A DNA stretch of 27,856 nucleotides from the NCBI GenBank assembly GCA_964629965.1, contig CAZVRZ010000071.1:1-27856 (forward strand), given 5' to 3'. This document shows positions 7,801 through 14,437 of the stretch, in pieces. Position 1 is the first letter of the stretch; every line of letters begins with the position of its first letter. A model generated the notes under the pieces. The model was not told where the DNA came from, did not search any database, and saw only the letters and a program-made list of their open reading frames with translations. Source of the stretch: CAZVRZ01 sp964629965. Lineage in GTDB: Bacteria > Chloroflexota > Anaerolineae > Anaerolineales > UBA4823. The position numbers and the translations under genes are program-made.

Positions 7801-9439
7801 GGATCTGCGGGATACCACCGGAGGCATGACGGCTGATCTGAACACCCAGACTTATGAGTTCTGGGGGAGTTGGAAGCCCACCAGCGCCAGTGCCTTGTTG
7901 GGGGCTACAGCCTGCGATGAGAATCGCTGTTTCTACAACTGTATGATCAAGGCCAAGAGTTGGGGAACCGTGGCTCGCAAGGTGGCTGGTGCGGTTTCCT
8001 GGGTTATCCCGCCTCTGGGAGCCGTATGGACCGGCTATGAAGTGTACGATGAGATCACCACCTACTTGGAGTGTAAGGATGATTGTCGCCTGGATCCTGG
8101 AAGCCACTGCTGCAAATCAGGCGACACCCGCTGGTCGCCCACCGGGTTGAAGCAGCAGTGCGCCAAGTATTCCTGCGATGCGGTGGGAACTTGGAAGAAT
8201 ACACCGGATAAAATCGATAAGTGCGGGAGCGGCGAACGCTGTGTGGCAGGATCTGGCTCTGATGGCGGTTGTAAGGCTTGTGAAGAAGAATACTTTGCTG
8301 CTACTTACCTGCCGGTCCGCCTGCGATCGGTGGATGCTATCTGTGCAGCCAGCGGAAACCCAAACTGTAAAGACCTGGCCGTGCGGCGGGCCAAGGATCC
8401 CAACGCCCTCTACGGGCCGGCGGGCGATCTCTTGCCAGGCCAGACCGTCACCTATACGATCACCTATGAGAACGAAGGAGAAGGCATCGCTTACGGTGTC
8501 TTTGTCACCAATCCCCTGCCCGAAGTGTTCAATGCCGGCACAATCAACTTTGTGAAGGGCAGCGGCGTATACCTGCCGGAAACCCGAGAAATTGTGTGGC
8601 AAGTGGGCGAGTTGAAACCCAAGGGTTCTACTGGTTCGCAAGGGGTCATCACCTATTCTGTGGCGCTGACTGGTGGATTGCCCTCTGGCACGGTGGTCAG
8701 CAACCAGGCCGTGGTGAATTTCCAAAGTGTGCCGGAAGAGACGCCTACCAATGCCTGGGTGAACCTGGTCGCACCGCTGGTAGCCACACCCCAAACCCTG
8801 AGCGCTGCTTACCAGACTCGTCTCAACATTACCCTGAGTGGGCGCGAAATTAGTGGAGGTGCCTTAAGCTATGAGATTGTCGAAAAACCATATAGCGGCC
8901 TGTTGACCGGCTTGCCACCGAATGTGACTTATACCCCTGCTGAGAGTTTCACCGGTGCGGATGCCTTTACTTTTCGGGTGAGTAATGGCACCTCAACTAG
9001 CAGGTCGGCGCAGGTGCTCATAACTGTTACTCCTGAAGGCGATATTGCTCCTCCGCAGGTGCTCTGGACAAGCCCAGAGAGTGGTGAGACAGGTGTGGAT
9101 GCTTCACCTACGCCTGTACTCACCGATACGCTGGGACCGGTCTATTCTCCAGTTGTTCTGATCGGCGTGTCTGAGCTGTTGAGCGAGACTACGGTCACTA
9201 CGGCAACGGTCACTTTGACAATCGGCGGCGCGCCGGTGGCAGCCAGTGTCTATTTCGATAGCAGCACTTACCAGATTGTCCTTTTGCCTCGCGTGGCGCT
9301 TCGCCCGGGCAGGTACTCCGTTCTTGCGAGTATTGGTCTCACTGACCTGGCGGGCAATCCGCTATCGAAGGAATATCAATGGAGTTTTGATGTGGCGGCA
9401 GCAATCCAGAAAGTCTATCTGCCGTTAACGAGACGGTAG
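4850..9439 (+). CDS. Giant secreted right-handed beta-helix protein with DUF11, Cys-rich and Ig-like domains
   Basis: This is a 1529-residue exported protein. The N-terminus has a signal peptide (charged start, hydrophobic core at about 15-35, likely cleavage near AIRA/A at 39-40). Residues about 50-775 are right-handed parallel beta-helix repeats, with recurring forms such as DGTLNAAGTESQPVVFTS and the typical closing block DNYWGDPTGPYHP...NPWLG. Residues about 783-890 look like a DUF11 domain (SPGETVDYAIQYLN...). A cysteine-rich block containing DCRLDPGSHCC lies at about 1020-1145. A second DUF11 domain (GQTVTYTITYENEGEG) is at about 1182-1300. Then come a cadherin/Ig-like domain (about 1307-1393) and an SbsA-like Ig domain (about 1400-1517). 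The protein ends in KVYLPLTRR, a YLPL tail I associate with secreted Chloroflexota proteins. It probably sits on or leaves the cell surface, binding or cleaving polysaccharide; no catalytic residues were identified. AAGGAG precedes the ATG. A terminator follows. Confidence 0.9.
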   Translation: MNHYQSLTRLDWMRKILIATSVFLSLALLLMVGVPAIRAAEHSPLDFSPNAPAQPQAVIPACDPIASDTTWTTGNIYVVNNCDLVINAGATLTIQPGVIVKFWGIAPGYASATGSVAVIVDGTLNAAGTESQPVVFTSYADDAHGGNTNGDGASSGVAGDWYGIVYRPGGGGSLDHFFVGYAGSGVFNNTLGYGRSQIDLRSSSPPINLSNGTVTNGLTKGIYLEGAGITPVIESVLVANNKQTNSTGSAVYQYNINMQPSYAKLTFSGNDRNEVTIGRFGDAMNQDVTLGGINYGFDCGYTLCEHYVPISLTLTVKPGTLLDFGYSFGIAVQSGGSLIADGTPTEPITFTSKLAAAGADEYWNGLWAQYGSTLRLDHVDVSYARDTNYGKGLQVETDDALVSNSKIHHNKATGIYSYNTSGSIHPVFTQVDVTDNGELGVYMYPGSGSTTTLTWDGGSISRNGFSGLWAGTSNGLFAPTLRNLIIADNGAMGDSDNRWAGIYLSADNIHPTLENLTITGNVGNAIFWYCNGSIVARNLTAAGNGKDEILLPGCTVTGGRRWDLGDAGLPVLVTNHITVDPNGLLSILPGSNLRFDKNQYNSPVGLYLEDNSTLYAMGTAEKPVVFTGSAQEAGWWRGIEAKNRSEVVLHHCEIAYGGGSGSGSLIIRWGLSGGVPASDIQNCEIHHSLQKGVHFDFNGYADTPPPVFRYNNIHDNVQEGVANWNAPPLDARDNYWGDPTGPYHPTKNPPGLGDAVGDDILFNPWLGVFSSGQPVPGEMLVSTGAPSLVSPGETVDYAIQYLNEMTETVKSSILMLQLPKVAYFVDSTQGAIYWPDRHQLIWKLGDLAPGDSGYVSARVRFQWGLAWDYTDGSYTQFAGENYNTAALDVAEYNAYESPVLAVTKVVEMNAAAFATVRGANSDLESLYQAALSAGFVYMSAARVTYADGTEVVNAALRTPDRKFGRILSLSDGKSLASTVGGGKLDLRDTTGGMTADLNTQTYEFWGSWKPTSASALLGATACDENRCFYNCMIKAKSWGTVARKVAGAVSWVIPPLGAVWTGYEVYDEITTYLECKDDCRLDPGSHCCKSGDTRWSPTGLKQQCAKYSCDAVGTWKNTPDKIDKCGSGERCVAGSGSDGGCKACEEEYFAATYLPVRLRSVDAICAASGNPNCKDLAVRRAKDPNALYGPAGDLLPGQTVTYTITYENEGEGIAYGVFVTNPLPEVFNAGTINFVKGSGVYLPETREIVWQVGELKPKGSTGSQGVITYSVALTGGLPSGTVVSNQAVVNFQSVPEETPTNAWVNLVAPLVATPQTLSAAYQTRLNITLSGREISGGALSYEIVEKPYSGLLTGLPPNVTYTPAESFTGADAFTFRVSNGTSTSRSAQVLITVTPEGDIAPPQVLWTSPESGETGVDASPTPVLTDTLGPVYSPVVLIGVSELLSETTVTTATVTLTIGGAPVAASVYFDSSTYQIVLLPRVALRPGRYSVLASIGLTDLAGNPLSKEYQWSFDVAAAIQKVYLPLTRR

Positions 9440-9455
9440 ATTTCAATAAAAACAA

Positions 9456-9505
9456 CCTACCGCTGGTAAGATGACGGGCTCTTTCCAGCGGCAGGATTTA
9501 ATTTT
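9456..9505 (+). terminator. Rho-independent terminator after the beta-helix gene
   Basis: CCTACCGCTGG (9456-9466) pairs with CCAGCGGCAGG (9485-9495) with one A-C mismatch and an 18-base loop, followed by ATTTAATTTT. It starts 17 bases after the stop of the 1529-residue gene. Confidence 0.6.
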
Positions 9506-9554
9506 CACTTTTTGATAAAATAGATAAGATGATCAGCATTAAGGAGGTATGGGT

Positions 9555-10361
9555 ATGGCGCAGAAATTCTTTGCGGCCCAGATGACAGGCAAGGTGGTGC
9601 TCGTTACGGGCGGGAGTTCCGGCATCGGCAAGGCGGCCGCGCTGGCCTTTGCCCAGGCCGGGGCGAAGGTGGTGATCGCCAGCCGCACGCCAGAAAAAGG
9701 GCAGGCAGCGGTCAAAGCAATACTGGATGCGGTTACTGGACCGGGCGCTGAAGTGGGCGCCGATGCTCCGGTGTGCTGGATCCAGGCGGACACATCGCGG
9801 GCCGCGCAGGTTGAGGCGTTGGTTCAGGAAACTTTGGCGGCATATGGTCGCCTGGATTATGCTTTCAATAATGGGGGCAGCGGCGGTATGGGTGGTTGGC
9901 TGCCCGAGATCCAGCCGGACGAGTGGGATAAGACCATCGACGGCTTTCTCAAGAGCGTTTACCTGTGCATGAAATACGAGATCCCTGCCATGCTCAAATC
10001 GGGCGGCGGTGCGATTGTCAACAACTCCTCGGTGGACGGCAAGCGCGCTTTTCCCTGGGATCCGGCTTACTCGGCTGCCAAGCACGGTGTGCTGGGACTG
10101 ACCAAATCCACTGCCATGCAGTATGCCGACCGCGGGCTGCGCATCAATGCTGTCTGCCCGGGCTGGATCAAGACTCCGCCGACCGAATCCATCATCGCCC
10201 AGGATCCGCAGGCTGAGGCTCGTCTGCTGCAGCACCAGCCCATCGGCCGCCTGGGCAGCCCCGAAGAAGTTGCCCAGGCAGTGGTGTGGCTGTGCTCGGA
10301 CCAGGCATCCTTCATCCTGGGCACCGCGCTGGATGTGGATGGCGGTTACTGTATCCTGTAA
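9555..10361 (+). CDS. Short-chain dehydrogenase/reductase (SDR) family oxidoreductase
   Basis: This is a 268-residue classical SDR. The cofactor-binding glycine motif TGGSSGIG is at 18-25, and the structural NNAG motif appears as NNGG. The catalytic triad is Ser159, Tyr172 and Lys176 (YSAAK), with the normal 13-residue Ser-Tyr spacing. The PGWIKT segment after the active site and the C-terminal LDVDGGY are typical. It catalyses NAD(P)-dependent interconversion of an alcohol and a carbonyl; the substrate cannot be predicted. An arginine following the second strand (IASRTPEK) hints at NADP preference. I chose the ATG at 9555 because AAGGAGGT ends at 9548, giving proper spacing; the ATG at 9549 directly abuts that site. 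The HEAT-like gene follows after 12 bases, suggesting co-transcription. Confidence 0.92.
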   Translation: MAQKFFAAQMTGKVVLVTGGSSGIGKAAALAFAQAGAKVVIASRTPEKGQAAVKAILDAVTGPGAEVGADAPVCWIQADTSRAAQVEALVQETLAAYGRLDYAFNNGGSGGMGGWLPEIQPDEWDKTIDGFLKSVYLCMKYEIPAMLKSGGGAIVNNSSVDGKRAFPWDPAYSAAKHGVLGLTKSTAMQYADRGLRINAVCPGWIKTPPTESIIAQDPQAEARLLQHQPIGRLGSPEEVAQAVVWLCSDQASFILGTALDVDGGYCIL

Positions 10362-10373
10362 CTTTTTTACAAT

Positions 10374-11117
10374 ATGTCCAAAATTAATGATTATCGAACT
10401 CTATTGCACAGTTTACCGGAGTGGGATGCCTATCTTCTTCGGGAGTCTGGACTGCCGGGGCCGCGCGGCAACATTGAATTAGCGCAGGCTGTCGCGGACG
10501 AAGGCAACCTTTCGCTGTTCCAGCGTTACCTGGCCTACACTGCCGACCTGGCGCCGGTGAACTCGCCTTACGAATTCCTGGCCTTCTGTGGAGCGGTTGG
10601 CTTGGGTCGGTTGGTTGCAGCGGGACAAGATGATCTGCTGCCTGTCTTGCGCGGCATGTCGAATGATCCGCGTTGGCGCATGCGCGAGGCCGTGGCTATG
10701 GCGCTTCAGCGCCTGGGCAAGGCTGACATGCCGCGCCTGATCCAGGAGATGCAGGCCTGGAGCCGGGGAACGCTGCTGGAGAAGCGCGCTGCTGCAGCAG
10801 CTCTGTGCGAGCCTGGGCTGCTCGGGCAAGAACGCCATGCCAAGGCTACCTTGCACATCCTGGATGCCATCACCGCGGCAGTGGAACGGCTGGAAGATCG
10901 CCGCAGTGCGGACTTCCAGGCGCTGTGCAAAGGACTGGGCTACTGCTGGAGTGTGGCGGTCGCGGGGCTGCCATCCGATGGCAAGACGATGATGGAAAAG
11001 TGGCTGGCGAGCACAGATAAAGATGTGCGTTGGATCATGAAAGAAAATTTGAAGAAGAATCGCTTGGCGCGTATCGACCCAACCTGGGCGCAGGGATGGC
11101 TAAACAGGCTGGCATGA
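10374..11117 (+). CDS. HEAT-like repeat protein
   Basis: This 247-residue, predominantly helical cytoplasmic protein carries HEAT/DNA-alkylation-repeat-like helices. Examples are MSNDPRWRMREAVAMALQRL at about 100-119 and the closing STDKDVRWIMKENLKKNRL, both typical of paired antiparallel helices with D/R/V positions. There is no catalytic motif and no signal peptide. HEAT-like solenoids usually mediate protein or nucleic-acid binding; DNA-base-excision activity as in AlkD cannot be claimed from these motifs. It begins 12 bases after the SDR stop, without a clear ribosome site, and its TGA overlaps the ATG of the following metallo-beta-lactamase gene (ATGA), so the three genes are probably translated from one message. 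Confidence 0.75.
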   Translation: MSKINDYRTLLHSLPEWDAYLLRESGLPGPRGNIELAQAVADEGNLSLFQRYLAYTADLAPVNSPYEFLAFCGAVGLGRLVAAGQDDLLPVLRGMSNDPRWRMREAVAMALQRLGKADMPRLIQEMQAWSRGTLLEKRAAAAALCEPGLLGQERHAKATLHILDAITAAVERLEDRRSADFQALCKGLGYCWSVAVAGLPSDGKTMMEKWLASTDKDVRWIMKENLKKNRLARIDPTWAQGWLNRLA

Positions 11118-12010
11118 GTAGAGGCAAATACCTCCTGGTGTGGGTTTTGCTTCTGTTATCCCTTGCTATCATTGTGATCACGAGCCGGGCTGCCTCACCA
11201 GCCGCCTTGCAAGTTTCCTTTATTGATGTTGGACAGGGGGATTCGGCTTTGATCCGCGACGACTCTGGCTTCGACCTGCTCATCGATGGCGGCAAACCGG
11301 CTGCCGGGCCGACCGTGGTCGCTTACCTGCGAGAGCAGAGCCTGGACGATCTGGACGCGATCGTGGTCAGTCACGCCGACAGCGACCACGTGGGCGGCCT
11401 GATCAATGTGCTGCAGGCCATGGATATCCCCATCGAGAAAGTGTACTACAACGGTTACGCTGGGACGACTGTCATCTGGAGCAACTTCGAGGCTGCCGTC
11501 GCGGCGCGCGGGCTGGCGCTGGAGGCGCTGCAATTCCCGCTGGAGCTGCCGCTGGGTGACTCCACAGCCTACATCCTCAATCCGCTGCCGGGTCTGGACA
11601 ACCCGGAAACCAACGATGCTTCGGTTGTTATTCTGCTGGCGCACCCAGATGCCCGTCTGCTCTTCCCGGGCGATATCGACAATGTTGTGGAAGCCAAGAT
11701 CCTGGTGCGTGGCACGCCCGTGGCCGCAGATCTCCTGAAGGTAACCCATCACGGCAGTGCCTATGGCTCGAGCAGCGAATTCTTGGCCGCGGTGCAACCC
11801 GTGGATGCCGTTATCTCAGTCGGGGAGAATTCCTACGGGCATCCAAATCAGGAAACAATCGACCGTCTGGTCACGGCGGGGGCGACCATTTGGCGTACTG
11901 ACCTGGAAGGCACGATCCTATTACTACGCGGCGAGCCGCAACTAAATGAGTACCAGGCTTTCATCCCCATGTTGTTTTGCCAGGGAGCGCAGGGCGATGA
12001 TGGGTACTAA
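11114..12010 (+). CDS. ComEC/Rec2-type metallo-beta-lactamase domain protein, membrane-anchored
   Basis: The protein has 298 residues from the ATG at 11114, which overlaps the HEAT gene stop as ATGA. A single hydrophobic segment near residues 6-23 (YLLVWVLLLLSLAIIVIT) acts as a signal anchor or signal peptide. The rest is a metallo-beta-lactamase fold of the kind found at the C-terminus of ComEC: FIDVGQGDSALI, the metal motif SHADSDHVGG around residue 86, a GDID aspartate, and HHGSAYGS. In ComEC this domain is proposed to degrade the non-transported DNA strand. Stand-alone copies are common in bacteria and their substrates are mostly unknown; a hydrolase acting outside the membrane is the cautious reading. 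The frame extends upstream to 11030, but that part overlaps the HEAT gene and looks non-coding. Confidence 0.87.
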   Translation: MSRGKYLLVWVLLLLSLAIIVITSRAASPAALQVSFIDVGQGDSALIRDDSGFDLLIDGGKPAAGPTVVAYLREQSLDDLDAIVVSHADSDHVGGLINVLQAMDIPIEKVYYNGYAGTTVIWSNFEAAVAARGLALEALQFPLELPLGDSTAYILNPLPGLDNPETNDASVVILLAHPDARLLFPGDIDNVVEAKILVRGTPVAADLLKVTHHGSAYGSSSEFLAAVQPVDAVISVGENSYGHPNQETIDRLVTAGATIWRTDLEGTILLLRGEPQLNEYQAFIPMLFCQGAQGDDGY

Positions 12011-12094
12011 ACACCAATTGGGTATAAAATGATATGAGATAGGTGCAATCTCCACGTCTGATTGCTGGTCTGGTCAATTTTTATTAGCAAAATT

Positions 12095-12356
12095 ATGGAT
12101 AACCCTAAAGAAGCCGCAAAGAAGATGTTTTTTAATTTTGCGTGTAGCCACTGCTATATGTGGCACGATGGCGTGGAAGAAGAGTATGACCGGTATGGCA
12201 TCGAGAAGGCCGAGGAAGCACATTAAGCTGACTGAGTCTCACCGAGTCATTATCCTGCCGAACATGCAGTATTTGGACGCGGCGACACCTGAGGAGTATG
12301 TTTCAAATTATGCGCGGCGCCGCATGCCTGAAATCAAAGTGAGTGAGAAAAGGTAG
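12095..12356 (+). pseudogene. Broken small gene with a CxxC motif (apparent +1 frameshift)
   Basis: An ATG at 12095 opens 43 residues (including FACSHCYMWHDG, with a CxxC pair) ending in TAA at 12224-12226. The frame one base later carries a protein-like continuation (HIKLTESHRVIILPN ... TPEEYVSNYARRRMPEIKV) to a stop at 12356. Skipping one base at about 12216 joins them into a plausible protein of about 87 residues. I do not recognise the family. The amino acids of the 12138-12215 stretch in the second frame are Arg/Lys-rich and look like a shadow, supporting the join. It could be a decayed gene or a one-base sequencing error. Confidence 0.35.
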
Positions 12357-12364
12357 ATTGAGAT

Positions 12365-12616
12365 GTGACAGAAAAAATCCTCCTGATTACTCGTAGTAGA
12401 TTGATCGATGATCTGATCCGGCTGGGTTTGAAATCACACCTCTTGCAGAATGGACAGCGCGTCTGGACCGAGTGCGAGCAGTTCGATACCCGTCTGGGTA
12501 TCTGCAGTGAGTCGTCCAGTACTTATGCGGCTGGGGATTGTCCCAAAAAATGCCCAGAACGTGCTCGAACGAATCTTGAGTCGCTTTCCTCAGTATCATT
12601 GGAGATGATGCCATGA
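12365..12616 (+). pseudogene. Uncharacterised small reading frame, probably frameshifted
   Basis: A GTG at 12365 gives 83 residues ending in an ATGA overlap with the hydrolase gene. The first half (MTEKILLITRSRLIDDLIRLGL) looks like real protein, whereas the second half is Cys/Ser-rich and improbable. In the next frame, the last part reads LMRLGIVPKNAQNVLERILSRFPQYHW and stops at 12608, which is far more protein-like; that frame is open from an ATG at 12450. A frame change between about 12480 and 12525 would unite the two good halves. No family recognised. Confidence 0.3.
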
Positions 12617-13440
12617 CAATCCTGGAGCAGATCAACCGTTTTTCCGAGCAGTATGGCAAGACTATCCTTGTCAATGGGATAACCTGGCGCTTTTACCGCT
12701 GTGGTTCGGGTGCGCCCATCCTATGGCTTGCCGGCGGTCTGCGCCGGGCAGCATTGACTTTCAACTTTTTAGAGAGGCTTTCGGAGCGTCACGTAGTAAT
12801 CGCACCTGACTACCCATCCGTTTGCACCATTGGTGAGTTCATCTCAGCTTTTGATGCCATTCTGGATCACGAATGTGTGAATAATTTTGTGTTGGGGGGG
12901 CAATCTTACGGCGGCATGCTGGCGCAGGCCTACCTGGCGCAGCGCGGCGATCGCGTCGAGCAACTCATCCTTTCCTCCACTGGGCCGGCAGATTATAGCA
13001 GAGCCTGGCTGCCGGTGGAGTATGTTACTATTGCATTGGCGCGCCTGCTGCCTGAGAAGATGTTGCTCAACTTGCTGGCCGACGGGTTGCTCAAGATCGT
13101 CACAGTATCGGCTGCCGAACGCACCGAATGGGAGCAAGCGGTGCGTTCATTGGTACATAACGAGCTGTGGCGCGCCGATGTGATCTCGCACTTCGCCATA
13201 GCGGCTGACCTGATTCGCCGGCAACTGGTTGTTCCTGCCGCATATCGAGATTGGACAGGGCGCGCTATCGTGCTCCGTGCTGAGAACGACCCGACCCAGA
13301 GCCAAAAGGATATCCCGCATTACGAAAAGCTGCTTGGCCGGAAAATGAAAGTGGTCAACATGGGCAACTTGGGCCACACTGCTTTGCTCTATAACCCTGA
13401 GCAATATGTACAGTGGCTGGAGACTGCGTTAAATAGTTGA
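12613..13440 (+). CDS. Alpha/beta-hydrolase fold protein
   Basis: This is a 275-residue cytoplasmic alpha/beta hydrolase. The nucleophile elbow is GGQSYGG with Ser98, and the probable acid is Asp226 (ENDPTQ). The catalytic histidine is His255 in MGNLGHTALL. The oxyanion-forming segment after strand 3 is probably LAGG at 39-42. The lid region (about 125-200) is helical. Family members hydrolyse esters, lactones, epoxides or C-C bonds; nothing here narrows the substrate. GGAG at 12601-12604 precedes the ATG with good spacing. It is the last gene of the plus-strand cluster and ends immediately before a strong terminator. Confidence 0.88.
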   Translation: MTILEQINRFSEQYGKTILVNGITWRFYRCGSGAPILWLAGGLRRAALTFNFLERLSERHVVIAPDYPSVCTIGEFISAFDAILDHECVNNFVLGGQSYGGMLAQAYLAQRGDRVEQLILSSTGPADYSRAWLPVEYVTIALARLLPEKMLLNLLADGLLKIVTVSAAERTEWEQAVRSLVHNELWRADVISHFAIAADLIRRQLVVPAAYRDWTGRAIVLRAENDPTQSQKDIPHYEKLLGRKMKVVNMGNLGHTALLYNPEQYVQWLETALNS

Positions 13441-13445
13441 GTTTT

Positions 13446-13490
13446 AATGGACAAAAAATCGCTCGGCGTATGAGCGATTTTTTGTCCATT
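13446..13490. terminator. Perfect 19-bp bidirectional terminator
   Basis: The arms at 13446-13464 and 13472-13490 are perfectly complementary over 19 bases around a 7-base loop (GGCGTAT). The GC-rich part of the stem (ATCGCTC) is flanked by an A6 tract on one side and a T6 tract on the other, so it can terminate transcription on either strand. It separates the plus-strand hydrolase gene from the minus-strand tRNA. Confidence 0.9.
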
Positions 13491-13533
13491 TTAGCCTATC
13501 GGCTTAAAGATGGAGAGAGTTTATTACATAGAG

Positions 13534-13607
13534 CGGTCCCGACGGGATTCGAACCCGCGATCTCGGCCTTGACAGGGCCGCATGTTTGGCCGCTACACCA
13601 CGGGACC
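13534..13607 (-). tRNA. tRNA-Asp (anticodon GTC)
   Basis: The minus strand folds as a full cloverleaf of 74 bases. The acceptor stem GGTCCCG/CGGGACC is perfect, the D arm GTGT/ACAT encloses a GG-containing loop, and the anticodon stem CGGCC/GGCCG carries the loop CTGTCAA. The T arm GCGGG/CCCGT encloses TTCGAAT. The anticodon GTC reads Asp codons, and the discriminator is G73, the identity base for aspartate. The 3' CCA is not encoded. Confidence 0.96.
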
Positions 13608-13618
13608 ATGCGGGCTGT

Positions 13619-13647
13619 AGTTTACTATACAACCAAAAGAGCGTCAA
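13619..13647 (-). promoter_or_regulatory. Promoter of tRNA-Asp
   Basis: On the minus strand, TTGACG is followed after exactly 17 bases by TAAACT, and the mature tRNA begins 11 bases beyond the -10. It lies in the short gap between the sirtuin stop and the tRNA, so the tRNA need not depend on readthrough from the sirtuin operon. Confidence 0.6.
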
Positions 13648-13658
13648 GGGAATTTTTT

Positions 13659-14402
13659 TTACAAATCCGCATTCCATGCTTTTTTGATTAGTAACGGTAA
13701 TATGGATCCCGATAGACCTTGGAGCGTATATGTCGCAGAAGCCGATAATGGCGTTGGATTTATGTTGATTTCAACCACAACTGCTTTGTGTTTTATAGCC
13801 AGGTGGGCAAGACTCGCCGATGGTTGAACGATGCTCGATGTACCAATAGAGAAAAAGATGTCACACTCTGCAGAAGCCTGCCAGGCAATCTTCAATGCAT
13901 CAGCAGGTAAATTTTCACCAAACCACACCACATCGGGACGCAGATATCCACCGCATCCAGGGCAGCGAGGCGGGATTTCGCCCGTTTCGTCCCATGATTC
14001 TATCCTCATATTTTCTTGATAACATTTCGCCTGGAAAATATTCCCATGTAATTCGATTACATTTGGGCTACCAGCGCGTTGGTGAAGGTTGTCGACGTTT
14101 TGTGTTAACAATGTTAGTTTGGGTACCAGATCTGCCATTTTGGCTAAAGCATAGTGACCTGGGTTCGGATTTGCGTTTTGGACCAATGTCCTTCTCCATG
14201 AGTACCATTCCCAAACCAGGCGGGGATTCTTGTGAAAAGCTTCAGGGGTAGCAAGATCTTCTGGTCGATAATTTGCCCAAAAGCCAGTTTGCACATCTCT
14301 GAATGTGGGTATATTGCTTTCAGCGGATATACCGGCGCCTGTAAGAATTGTTATTTTTTTTGCGCGCTTGAGAGTTGCGATTAGATTTTGATCGATTTCC
14401 AT
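13659..14402 (-). CDS. Sir2 family NAD-dependent protein deacylase (sirtuin)
   Basis: This 247-residue sirtuin has the NAD-binding GAGISAESNIPTFR at 22-35, TQNVDNLH at 100-107, the catalytic His119 in LHGN, and GTSS in the second Rossmann part. Tyr67 and Arg70 (WYSWR) match the Tyr-x-x-Arg pair that in CobB/SIRT5-type sirtuins accepts succinyl- or malonyl-lysine. Desuccinylation/demalonylation is therefore likely in addition to deacetylation. The zinc site is unusual: Cys127, Cys147 and Cys150 are present, but the expected second cysteine is Glu130 (CYQE). It is last in the minus-strand operon, 35 bases after the metallo-beta-lactamase gene. No strong ribosome site precedes the ATG. The tRNA-Asp lies 51 bases downstream. 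Confidence 0.93.
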   Translation of the reverse strand: MEIDQNLIATLKRAKKITILTGAGISAESNIPTFRDVQTGFWANYRPEDLATPEAFHKNPRLVWEWYSWRRTLVQNANPNPGHYALAKMADLVPKLTLLTQNVDNLHQRAGSPNVIELHGNIFQAKCYQENMRIESWDETGEIPPRCPGCGGYLRPDVVWFGENLPADALKIAWQASAECDIFFSIGTSSIVQPSASLAHLAIKHKAVVVEININPTPLSASATYTLQGLSGSILPLLIKKAWNADL

Positions 14403-14437
14403 ATATTGTGTGAGGTTACATATGTATTGAATATGGG

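Noticed and set aside
6290..9123. Long open frames on the minus strand inside the beta-helix gene (for example 6290-7081, 7538-8107, 8117-8794)
   Set aside because: They lie opposite a clearly real protein, have improbable composition and no motifs. Stop codons are rare opposite GC-rich coding sequence.
9498..11797. Minus-strand open frames opposite the SDR, HEAT and ComEC-like genes (9498-10235, 10479-10856, 11195-11797)
   Set aside because: They are antisense shadows; the plus-strand products have complete family motifs and these do not.
12138..12226. First part of the plus-strand frame that opens at 12138 as a real N-terminus
   Set aside because: It is Arg/Lys-rich and lies over the better-looking frame starting at 12095; only the part after about 12216 looks coding.
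13534..13607. Integration site of a genomic island at tRNA-Asp
   Set aside because: No integrase, no second copy of the tRNA 3' end and no mobility gene are visible in the window. Only the compositional shift is reported.
13437..13691. Plus-strand 84-residue frame across the terminator and tRNA
   Set aside because: It is wholly accounted for by the 19-bp terminator and by tRNA-Asp on the other strand. PTGFEPAISALTGP-type translations are a known artefact of tRNA genes.
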